Shown: in pieces, positions 1 through 5,832 of the stretch
Layout: each line of letters starts with the position of its first letter
How positions within the stretch are numbered: position 1 is the stretch's first letter
Source: Actinomycetota bacterium
Lineage (GTDB): Bacteria > Actinomycetota > Actinomycetes > Mycobacteriales > Micromonosporaceae
NCBI GenBank assembly: GCA_005885115.1
Contig: VAXX01000270.1
Location: 4,635 to 13,303, forward strand
Length of the DNA: 8,669 bases
Direction: 5' to 3'
The notes under the pieces: model-generated
Database searches by the model: none
What the model saw: only the letters and a program-made list of their open reading frames with translations
What the model was told of the DNA's origin: nothing
Translations under genes and position numbers: made by a program

Positions 1-504
1 GAACGCGTCCGCCTTCGCCGGCCCGTCCTCCAGCTCGACGCCGGCGGTGAGCTGCCGGCCCAGGCCCCGCCGCACCGGGCCGGGCACCTCGCACAGGTAC
101 GTCTTGGCCACGCCGAACGAGGGATGGGTGAGCCGGTGCGCGAGCGCCCCGTCGTTGGTCAGCAGCAGCAGGCCCTCGCTGTCGGCGTCGAGCCGGCCGA
201 CGTGGAACACCCGCTGCGGTACGTGGTCGAGGTAGTCGGCCAGCGCCGCCCGGCCGCGCTCGTCGTCCATGGTGGACACCACGCCGCGCGGCTTGTTCAT
301 CGCCAGGTACACCAGCCGGGTATCGGTGACGACCCGCTCGCCGTCGACGTAGATCTCCGCCGCCGCCGGGTCGACCTTGTCACCGAGCGTGGCGACCCGT
401 CCGTCGACGGTCACCCGACCCGCGTCGATCAGCTCCTCGCAGGCCCGCCGGGAGCCGATCCCGGCGGCCGCGAGCACCTTTTGGAGCCGGTCACCGTCCG
501 GCAT
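1..504 (-). CDS. rluB: RluB/RsuA-family 16S/23S rRNA pseudouridine synthase, 3' end beyond window
   Basis: It converts a specific uridine in rRNA to pseudouridine in the cytoplasm. The visible 168 residues begin MPDGDRLQKVLAAAG and contain an S4 RNA-binding domain (about residues 4-55, with GIGSRRACEELI). The start of the catalytic domain follows: LAMNKPRGVVST (68-79), then HVGRLDADSEGLLLLTNDG (101-119), where D106 of GRLD is the expected catalytic aspartate. Family members are usually about 240-260 residues, so roughly the last third lies off the left edge. The ATG at 504 lies inside the end of scpB (14-bp overlap), which suggests translational coupling; no strong Shine-Dalgarno sequence is seen. 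Placement after scpA-scpB is the usual actinobacterial order. The family call is firm. The exact target base, and RluB rather than a sister subfamily, are inferred from context. Confidence 0.93.
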   Translation of the reverse strand, partial: MPDGDRLQKVLAAAGIGSRRACEELIDAGRVTVDGRVATLGDKVDPAAAEIYVDGERVVTDTRLVYLAMNKPRGVVSTMDDERGRAALADYLDHVPQRVFHVGRLDADSEGLLLLTNDGALAHRLTHPSFGVAKTYLCEVPGPVRRGLGRQLTAGVELEDGPAKADAF

Positions 505-1312
505 CGGCGATCGCATCCACGTCGTCGGGCAGGAACGGGGCCAGCGGCGGGAGCTGGTCGACCGAGTCCAGGCCGAGCTTCTCCAGGAACAGGCTGGTCG
601 TCTGGTACAGGTACGCGCCGGTCTCGGGTTCCGTGCCGCACTCCTCGATCAGACCCCGGGTGACCAGGGTGCGTACCACGCCGTCGCAGTTCACGCCCCG
701 GATCGCGGACATCCGCGACCGGGTCACCGGCTGCTTGTAGGCGACGACCGCGAGCGTCTCCAGGGCCGCCTGGGTCAGCCGGATCGACTGGCCGTCCAGG
801 ACGAACCGCTCGACGTACGCGGCCTGGTCCGGGTGGGTGTAGAAGCGCCAGCCGCCGGCCGCCCGGCGCAGCTCGAACCCGCGCCCCTGCGCCGCGTACC
901 CGTCCGCGAGCCCGGCCAGCTCCGCACCGATCCGGTCGACCGGCTGCTCCAGAACCTGCGCCAGCAGGTGTTCGGTCACCGGCTCGTCGACAACCATCAG
1001 GATCGCCTCCAGGGCCGCCGCGAGGTCCGCGGGCGCGCCGGGTCCGCTGGCGGCCACCGGCGCCGCGGGCGTTTCCACAACCTCGGGGGTACGCGCTGCC
1101 AGCTCGAAAAGTTCCTGCGGCACAACGGTTTCCGGCTCGGGCTCGGCGTCCACAACGAGCTCCACGACCGGCTCCGCAACAGCCTCGGGTTCCGGCTCAC
1201 GCTCGGGCTCGGGCTCGGGCTCGGTGGCCGGCTCGTCCGGTTCGCGGGCCCACGGCGGTACCCAGGCGGCTGCCCGGGCCGCGAAGGAGTCCCGCTCGGC
1301 CTCGTCGCTCAC
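491..1312 (-). CDS. scpB: Segregation and condensation protein B (ScpB) with acidic Pro/Glu-rich N-terminal extension
   Basis: ScpB binds the kleisin ScpA and, with SMC, forms the bacterial condensin that compacts and segregates the chromosome. The protein is 273 residues. The conserved tandem winged-helix region runs from about residue 95 to 250, with LEAILMVVDEPV, RLTQAALETLAVVAYKQPVTRSRMSAIRG (split here: RLTQAALETLAVVAY then KQPVTRSRMSAIRG) and LFLEKLGLDS. About 95 residues precede it, including an EPEPEPEREPEPE stretch (31-43) and a second EPEPE (57-61), which look disordered and acidic. The GTG start at 1312 overlaps the scpA stop as GTGA, and a GAGGAGG Shine-Dalgarno sequence (1320-1326) sits 7 nt upstream, so this start is well supported. 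The same frame is open far upstream to 3097, but that part only shadows scpA and parA. The stop overlaps the rluB start. Confidence 0.95.
   Translation of the reverse strand: MSDEAERDSFAARAAAWVPPWAREPDEPATEPEPEPEREPEPEAVAEPVVELVVDAEPEPETVVPQELFELAARTPEVVETPAAPVAASGPGAPADLAAALEAILMVVDEPVTEHLLAQVLEQPVDRIGAELAGLADGYAAQGRGFELRRAAGGWRFYTHPDQAAYVERFVLDGQSIRLTQAALETLAVVAYKQPVTRSRMSAIRGVNCDGVVRTLVTRGLIEECGTEPETGAYLYQTTSLFLEKLGLDSVDQLPPLAPFLPDDVDAIADAGR
1201..1224. repeat. Four tandem GCTCGG hexamers coding for Glu-Pro repeats of ScpB
   Basis: Four uninterrupted copies of GCTCGG lie inside scpB. Read on the minus strand they give alternating GAG and CCC codons, the EPEPEPE part of the N-terminal extension. 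Imperfect copies continue on both sides (about 1130-1235). Copy number could vary between strains by slippage without shifting the frame, because each unit is two codons. Confidence 0.8.
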
Positions 1313-2187
1313 GCCACTTCCTCCTCTGTGGATTGTTCCGCGGGCTGCGGCGTGCCGGCGTACTCGTCCACGGAAAGCTCCCCGGCCGGTTCGTCCGGCC
1401 CGGTCCACCGTACGGTCAACTCCCCCAGCGCCTCGACCTGCTCGAAGGCGACCAGGCCCTCCCGGAACAGCTCCAGCAGCGCGAGGAACCGGGCCACCAC
1501 CTCCAGGGTGGAGGCGCAGTCGGAACACAGCGCCCGGAAGGTGGCCAGGCGTACCTGGATCAGCTTGTCCCGTAAGGCGGCCGCGTGCTCGCGTACCGAC
1601 ACCCGGACCAGGTGTACGTGGTCGATGGACACCACCGGCGGGCGCTTGGGCGCCAGCGCCTTGGCCGCGAGCGCGGCCAGCCGGGCCGGTCCGATGTTCA
1701 GCACGAGTTCGGGCAGCGCCTGCGCGTACCGTGGCTCCAGCGAAACCGACCGCGGCCAGCGCCGGGCCCCGGTCTCGGCCAGGCCCGCCAGATGCGCGGC
1801 CGCCTCCTTGAACGCCTTGTACTGCAACAGCCGCGCGAACAGCAGGTCCCGGGCCTCCAGCAGGGCCAGATCCTCCTCGTCCTCGACCGCCGCGGCCGGC
1901 AGCAGCCGCGCGGCCTTGAGGTCCAGCAGCGTCGCGGCGATCACCAGGAACTCGCTGGCCTCGTCCAGGTCCCAGGCGTCGCCCAGCGCCCCGATGTACG
2001 CGATGAACTCGTTGGTGACCTTGTGCAGCGCCACTTCCGTGACGTCCAGCTTGTGCTTGCCGATCAACTGGAGCAGCAGGTCGAACGGTCCGCTGAAGTT
2101 GGTGAGGGTGACCTGGAAGCCCGTGACCGGCGCGGCGGGCGCCGGAGGCGGGGCGTCGGGCAGGGTCACCGCCTGACCGTAGCTCAC
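1309..2187 (-). CDS. scpA: Segregation and condensation protein A (ScpA), kleisin subunit of SMC condensin
   Basis: ScpA bridges the SMC dimer heads and recruits ScpB. The protein is 292 residues. The N-terminal kleisin signature starts at about residue 23: FQVTLTNFSGPFDLLLQLIG, then KHKLDVTEVALHKVTNEFIAYI (residues 44-65, given here in part as motif), followed by LVIAATLLDLKAARLLP (81-97). The C-terminal winged helix is near VVARFLALLELFREGLVAF, followed by the beta strand ELTVRW. The GTG at 2187 is the first start after the parA stop (6-bp gap). AGAG abuts it, so Shine-Dalgarno spacing is poor and coupling to parA is likely; an alternative GTG at 2169 cannot be excluded. Residue 205 is encoded by TTA (1573-1575), rare in high-GC actinomycetes. 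The stop is shared with the scpB start (GTGA). The family is certain; only the start is doubtful. Confidence 0.95.
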   Translation of the reverse strand: MSYGQAVTLPDAPPPAPAAPVTGFQVTLTNFSGPFDLLLQLIGKHKLDVTEVALHKVTNEFIAYIGALGDAWDLDEASEFLVIAATLLDLKAARLLPAAAVEDEEDLALLEARDLLFARLLQYKAFKEAAAHLAGLAETGARRWPRSVSLEPRYAQALPELVLNIGPARLAALAAKALAPKRPPVVSIDHVHLVRVSVREHAAALRDKLIQVRLATFRALCSDCASTLEVVARFLALLELFREGLVAFEQVEALGELTVRWTGPDEPAGELSVDEYAGTPQPAEQSTEEEVA

Positions 2188-2193
2188 CTCTGC

Positions 2194-3126
2194 TCAGCGG
2201 CGCTCGGCGGCGCCCGCGATGACCTCCCGGGCGAGCTGGCGGTAGTTGCGCGCGCCGGACGAGGCCGGGTCGAGCGAGGTGATCGGGGTACCGGCGACGG
2301 TCGACTCGGGGAACTTGACGGTCTTGGTGATCACCGTCTGGTACACCTTGTCGCCGAACGCCTCGACCACCCGCTGGAGCACCTGCCGGCAGTGGGTGGT
2401 CCGCGAGTCGTACATGGTCGCCAGGATGCCTTCGAGCTCCAGGTCGAAGTTGAGCCGTTCGCGCACCTTGTCGATGGTGTCCAGGAGCAGCGCCACGCCG
2501 CGCAGGCTGAAGAACTCGCACTCCAGCGGGATCAGTACGCCGTGGGCGCAGGTCAGCGCGTTGAGCGCGAGCAGGCCCAGGGACGGCTGGCAGTCGATGA
2601 GGACGAAGTCGTACTCGCCGCGGATCGGGCGCAGCAGCCGGGCCAGCGCCATCTCCCGGGCCACCTCGTTGACGAGCTGGATCTCGGCGGCGGACAGGTC
2701 GATGTTGGCCGGCAGCAGGTGCAGGCCGGCGACGTCGGTCTTGATCAGGATGTCGTCGATCGTGCATTCGCTGTCCATCAGCAGGTTGTAGATGGACATG
2801 TCGAGGTTGTGCGGGTTGACCCCGAGCCCGACCGACAGCGCACCCTGCGGGTCGAAGTCGACCAGCAGGACTCGCCGGCCGTACTCGGCCAGCGCCGCGC
2901 CCAGGTTGATCGTGGTGGTGGTCTTGCCCACCCCGCCCTTCTGGTTGGCCATCGCGATGATGCGCGCGGGACCGTGCCGGTCGAGCGGTACGGGCTGCGG
3001 AATGGGCCGCCGCTGGGTGAACGCCGTCGGATCGGCCGGCCCGAGCTCCGCGCCCAGCTTGAGCGAGGACTGCTCGGCCCGCATCTCCGAGGTCCACGAC
3101 TCAGCCTGCTGCTGGATGCCTGCCAT
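2194..3126 (-). CDS. parA: ParA/Soj-family ATPase, first gene of the scpAB operon
   Basis: This is a deviant Walker-A P-loop ATPase of the ParA/MinD superfamily, which dimerises on ATP and typically binds DNA non-specifically to position chromosomes or cargo. The protein is 310 residues. The deviant Walker A is KGGVGKTT (63-70), with the signature lysine K63. Walker A' is VLLVDFDPQG (86-95), with D90 and D92, and Walker B is FVLIDCQPS (174-182), with D178. A roughly 54-residue non-conserved N-terminus precedes the core. The ATG at 3126 follows AAAGGGAG directly, a close but recognisable ribosome site; the next ATG in frame is residue 15. No parB lies beside it, and it heads the scpA-scpB-rluB operon, so it is probably not the main parAB partition ATPase but the paralogue conserved next to scpAB (as recalled for Mycobacterium tuberculosis Rv1708). 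Its partner is unknown. Confidence 0.94.
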   Translation of the reverse strand: MAGIQQQAESWTSEMRAEQSSLKLGAELGPADPTAFTQRRPIPQPVPLDRHGPARIIAMANQKGGVGKTTTTINLGAALAEYGRRVLLVDFDPQGALSVGLGVNPHNLDMSIYNLLMDSECTIDDILIKTDVAGLHLLPANIDLSAAEIQLVNEVAREMALARLLRPIRGEYDFVLIDCQPSLGLLALNALTCAHGVLIPLECEFFSLRGVALLLDTIDKVRERLNFDLELEGILATMYDSRTTHCRQVLQRVVEAFGDKVYQTVITKTVKFPESTVAGTPITSLDPASSGARNYRQLAREVIAGAAERR

Positions 3127-3212
3127 CTCCCTTTAGCCCTTCTCGGGCGGCGGGGCCTCCCACCGCTCGTGGACTCCCCCTCCGGCCTGGCAAAGGAGTA
3201 TGCCGATGCCCG

Positions 3213-3218
3213 ACTGTA
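3213..3218 (-). promoter_or_regulatory. Candidate -10 element for the parA-scpA-scpB-rluB operon
   Basis: Read on the minus strand the hexamer is TACAGT, which fits the TAnnnT consensus of actinobacterial housekeeping promoters. Transcription would begin near 3206, about 80 nt before the parA ATG. No good -35 sequence lies 16-18 bp upstream, so the call is weak. Confidence 0.3.
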
Positions 3219-3336
3219 CCCACCGGACCGCCGCAGGCCGGGGACCTGCACCGGCGTGTTGCGCACCAGCTTGCGGCGGTACCGACCCGTGGCGATCACC
3301 ACCGATCGGCGGGTTCCGGTACGGGCCGCTCCTTAC

Positions 3337-3342
3337 TACCGT
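3337..3342 (+). promoter_or_regulatory. Candidate -10 element for a leaderless transcript of the HTH regulator
   Basis: TACCGT fits TAnnnT and ends 8 nt before the GTG at 3351, the right distance for transcription to start at or next to the start codon. The bases between them contain no Shine-Dalgarno-like purine run. Leaderless mRNAs are common in actinobacteria. TTCCGG at 3314-3319 has 17-bp spacing but is a poor -35 match. Confidence 0.4.
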
Positions 3343-3350
3343 TATTGCCC

Positions 3351-4097
3351 GTGAGCCTAGAGCTACCCGACGCACCGGCGCCGTTCGTGCCCGCTCCCCG
3401 TACCGGCTCGCCCCTTCCCAGCCCCGTACCGTTACGCAGCGTGCTCGCCGGGAACCTGCGCCGGCTGCGCGAGGAGGCCGGTACCCCGGTCGAGGAGATC
3501 GTCAAGGCCGCCGGGGTCATCGGCCTGGAGTGGACGCCCGTCTGGCTCACCGCGCTGGAGAAGGGCACCAAGTCGCCGACCGCCGAGCAACTGCTCGCCC
3601 TGCCGGTCGTGCTCACCGCCAGCCTCGGTCACCGGATCACGCTGGCCGACCTGCTCGCCGGCGAGGCGCCCGTCCTGCTCGGCCCGGAGACCGCCGTCCG
3701 CGCCCGCCACCTGCACGACCTGGTCACCGGCGAGCCGACCCACCCGTTGATCTCGCTGCCCGTACCCGAGCCGGCACCGGAGGTCGGCGCCGCCGCGCGG
3801 GCCGCCGAGAAGATGCGCGAGATCCGGCACGCCGGACTGGGCAACATCGACATGCGGGCGCTGAGCCGGGCCGAGGCCGGCGCCGGCGACGCGGAGACCA
3901 AGCTCGCCCGCAAGTTGGGGGTCCCGCCGATCCTGGTGATCGCGGCGGCGGCCAGCCTGTGGGGCCGGTCGCTGACCGAGGAGCGGGACGCCCGGCTGGC
4001 CGAGGGCGGCACCCCGACCGCGATCAACCGCAAGCTCACCACCGACCTGACGGTACGGCTGGAGGAGGCCGTCCGGGCCGACACCGGTCAGCGGTAG
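3351..4097 (+). CDS. XRE-like helix-turn-helix regulator of unknown target
   Basis: The 248-residue protein has three parts. Residues 1-30 are Pro-rich. Residues 31-103 match the XRE/HTH_3 pattern: VLAGNLRRLREEAG, a putative recognition region around WTPVWLTALEKGTKSPTAEQ, then ITLADLLAGEAP. The C-terminal region (about 180-218) contains ETKLARKLGVPPILVIAAAA and SLWGRSLTEERDARL, which resembles a second helical DNA-binding or dimerisation unit seen in other actinobacterial HTH proteins. GTG 3351 is preferred over TTG 3345 because of the -10 spacing; GTG 3441, which trims the Pro-rich part, is also possible. Codon 28 is TTA (3432-3434) and two CTA codons occur in the first five, unusual for this DNA. 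It diverges from parA, so regulation of that operon or of itself is plausible but not shown. Its 3' end overlaps the lysozyme gene by 10 bp, tail to tail. Confidence 0.85.
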   Translation: MSLELPDAPAPFVPAPRTGSPLPSPVPLRSVLAGNLRRLREEAGTPVEEIVKAAGVIGLEWTPVWLTALEKGTKSPTAEQLLALPVVLTASLGHRITLADLLAGEAPVLLGPETAVRARHLHDLVTGEPTHPLISLPVPEPAPEVGAAARAAEKMREIRHAGLGNIDMRALSRAEAGAGDAETKLARKLGVPPILVIAAAASLWGRSLTEERDARLAEGGTPTAINRKLTTDLTVRLEEAVRADTGQR

Positions 4098-4927
4098 CCC
4101 GCCGCCGGTGGCCAGGCCAGCGCCGCCAACCCGGCGGTACCGCCGTTGACCACGTCCCGGTCGTGGCTGTCCGGCTTGCCGGGATCACCGGGTACGTACT
4201 GCCACAGCGCGAACGTCGTCCAGCCCGCCGGCAGCTTCGGCGCGGTCCGGGTGTAGCTGGCGATGTCCAGCGGATAGCTGCCGTACGAGGGATCGTCGCC
4301 GGTACACGGGTTCCACCAGTTCGCGTTGGTGTAGATCATCGGCTTGCGGCCGATCCCGGCCCGGATCCGGTCCAGGAACGCCCGGATCCAGGCGCGCAAC
4401 CGCTCGGGGGTCAGGTCGTAGCACGGACCGGTGTGCACGCACGGGTACGGCCACTCCAGGTCCACGAACGGCACCAGGGTCTGCCCGTCCCGGGTGAACC
4501 GGGCCTGGCGCAGGAAGTACGCCGCCTGCCCGACCGGGTCGCCCCGGTCCGGACGGGCGTAGACGTACGCGCCGACGAACCGGTACGCGGCCCGGGCCTC
4601 GGTGTAGTCGCGGGCGAAGTGCGGGTTCAGGTACGTCGTCCCCTCGGTGGCCTTGACGTAGACGAACCGGCTGCCCGCCGCCACCTCGGTGCGCCACCGC
4701 ACCGGGAAGTGCTCGTGGTCGTGGCTGGACAGGTCGATGCCGCCGACCGGGTACCCGGCCGGGCGGGCCGCCGCGATCGCCTCCGACCCGGCCGAAGGCC
4801 CCTCCGCGAGCCATTCGCCGCCGTCTGGCAGCGGCGCCGACGCCACCGCCCAGACCACGCTGCTGACCAGCGTCAACACCAACCCGAGCCGGCGACGCCG
4901 GCGGCGCTCCACCCTCGGTGCGCTCAT
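4088..4927 (-). CDS. Secreted GH25 (Chalaropsis-type) lysozyme / N-acetylmuramidase
   Basis: This predicted muramidase cleaves the beta-1,4 bond between N-acetylmuramic acid and N-acetylglucosamine in peptidoglycan outside the membrane. The protein is 279 residues. An arginine-rich N-region (VERRRRRR) and hydrophobic stretch [18 protein letters not shown] form a signal peptide or anchor, with likely cleavage near residue 31. The GH25 barrel follows: GIDLSSHD (63-70, D65), [17 protein letters not shown] (88-104), VPFVDLEW (152-159) with the D156-x-E158 catalytic pair, [18 protein letters not shown] and DRDVVNGG. Three cysteines (163, 169, 208) lie around the active-site loops. The ATG at 4927 overlaps the xerD stop as ATGA, with AGGG a few bases upstream, so it is the last gene of ald-xerD. 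Cell-wall turnover during growth or sporulation is an inference. Confidence 0.93.
   Translation of the reverse strand: MSAPRVERRRRRRLGLVLTLVSSVVWAVASAPLPDGGEWLAEGPSAGSEAIAAARPAGYPVGGIDLSSHDHEHFPVRWRTEVAAGSRFVYVKATEGTTYLNPHFARDYTEARAAYRFVGAYVYARPDRGDPVGQAAYFLRQARFTRDGQTLVPFVDLEWPYPCVHTGPCYDLTPERLRAWIRAFLDRIRAGIGRKPMIYTNANWWNPCTGDDPSYGSYPLDIASYTRTAPKLPAGWTTFALWQYVPGDPGKPDSHDRDVVNGGTAGLAALAWPPAAGYR
4102..4137 (+). terminator. Weak hairpin just after the HTH gene stop codon
   Basis: CCGCCGG (4102-4108) can pair with CCGGCGG (4131-4137) across a 22-nt loop, beginning 4 nt after the stop of the regulator. There is no U-tract. It lies within the 3' coding end of the lysozyme gene on the other strand, so coding constraint and GC richness may explain it. 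It is recorded because no other terminator separates the converging genes. Confidence 0.2.
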
Positions 4928-5832
4928 CGGGCCCTCGGGTGGGCGGTCGCGTACACCTCGCGTAGCCGGTCCACCGTGACCAGGGTATACACCTGCGTCG
5001 TGGTCACCGAGGCGTGACCGAGCAGCTCCTGCACCACCCGGACGTCGGCGCCGCCGTCGAGCAGGTGGGTGGCGTAGGAGTGGCGCAGCGTGTGCGGGGA
5101 GATCCGGTCCGGGCGCAGGCCGGCCCGGCCCGCCGCGCGGCGCAGGATGGTCCAGGCGCTCTGCCGCGACAGCGGGCCACCGCGGGCGTTGAGAAAGACC
5201 ACGGGGGTACCGCGACCGGAGCGCGCCAGCTCCGGACGGGCCCGCACGAGGTACGCCTCGATCGCGGCCCGGGCGTAACCCCCGACGGGTACGAGCCGGG
5301 TCCGGCCGCCCTTGCCGTGCAGCACCGCCGTACCGTCGGACAGGTCCAGGTCGTCGACGGCCGCCCCGACCGCCTCGGAGATCCGCGCGCCGGTGCCGTA
5401 CAGGAACTCCAGCAACGCCCTGTCCCGCAGGTGCAGCGCCCCGTCCCCGGGTACCCCGCCGAGGATCGCCTCGACCTCCGGTACCGTCAACGCCTTGGGC
5501 AGCCGGCGCGGGGGCGTGGGCGGGACGATCTCCCGGGCCGGGTCGTGCTCGACCAGCCCCTCCCGTACCGCGAACCGGTGCAGCCCGCGCACCGCGCTGA
5601 CCGCCCGGGCCGCGGAGGCCGCCGACAGCGGCGGGTGTTCGGCGTCCCCCTCGCGCAACCCGGCCAGGAACCCCGCAACCCGCACCGGCGTCACCTCGGC
5701 GAGGTCGGCGTCGCCCAGCGCCCCGACGTACCGGTCCAGGTCCCGCCGGTACGAGGACAGCGTGTTCGCCGCCAGCCCCCGCTCGACGGTGAGGTGGTCC
5801 AGGTAGCCACGAACGGCCCGGGAGAGCCTCAG
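4924..5832 (-). CDS. xerD: Site-specific tyrosine recombinase XerD, apparent CTG start
   Basis: XerD, with XerC where present, resolves chromosome dimers at dif during division. The protein is 302 residues, normal for the family. The core-binding domain has [20 protein letters not shown] (9-28), and [10 protein letters not shown] lies further on. The catalytic set is complete: R150 (TGARISE), K174 (HGKGG), H247 and R250 (SPHTLRHS), H273 (LLGHAS) and the nucleophile Y282 (QVYT). No in-frame ATG, GTG or TTG lies near the conserved N-terminus. CTG at 5832-5830 sits 7 nt after a perfect GGAGGAGG, overlaps the ald stop as CTGA, and leaves 8 residues before GYLDHL, close to my recollection of the mycobacterial protein (9). 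The frame stays open upstream inside ald, so automated calls may add a spurious extension. Function is firm; the start codon is an inference. Confidence 0.93.
   Translation of the reverse strand: MRLSRAVRGYLDHLTVERGLAANTLSSYRRDLDRYVGALGDADLAEVTPVRVAGFLAGLREGDAEHPPLSAASAARAVSAVRGLHRFAVREGLVEHDPAREIVPPTPPRRLPKALTVPEVEAILGGVPGDGALHLRDRALLEFLYGTGARISEAVGAAVDDLDLSDGTAVLHGKGGRTRLVPVGGYARAAIEAYLVRARPELARSGRGTPVVFLNARGGPLSRQSAWTILRRAAGRAGLRPDRISPHTLRHSYATHLLDGGADVRVVQELLGHASVTTTQVYTLVTVDRLREVYATAHPRAR

Larger units (their letters stand above)
3127..3350. other. Divergent intergenic region between parA and the HTH regulator gene
   Basis: This 224-bp stretch separates two divergent genes and must hold both promoters. 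Towards parA, a TACAGT -10-like hexamer reads on the minus strand at 3218-3213, without a recognisable -35; it would give a leader of about 80 nt. Towards the regulator, TACCGT lies at 3337-3342. A GCAGG/CCTGC inverted repeat (about 3233-3249) and a CCGATCGG palindrome (about 3302-3309) could be protein sites, but such short matches are expected in GC-rich DNA. I see no RNA gene or terminator here. Confidence 0.5.

Noticed and set aside
491..3097. One continuous minus-strand open frame of 868 codons that might suggest a large ScpB fusion
   Set aside because: Only the last 273 codons match ScpB. The rest runs out of frame through parA and scpA, which have intact motifs in their own frames, and scpB has its own GTG with a strong ribosome site.
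3192..3350. AAAGGAG followed by ATG at 3200 and 3206 on the plus strand, suggesting a leader gene ahead of the regulator
   Set aside because: The frame has many rare codons (GCA, CCA, CGA, CGT), no recognisable protein, and does not stop before the regulator but runs through it out of frame to 5017. The ribosome-like site is probably fortuitous.
377..3354. Long plus-strand open frames opposite rluB, scpB, scpA and parA
   Set aside because: Their products are Arg/Ala/Gly/Pro-rich with no family features; they mirror the G/C third positions of the real minus-strand genes.
3351..4097. The HTH gene as antitoxin of a toxin-antitoxin pair or as a prophage repressor
   Set aside because: No small toxin gene is adjacent, the flanking operons are housekeeping, and there are no integrase or phage structural genes (XerD is the chromosomal dimer-resolution type).
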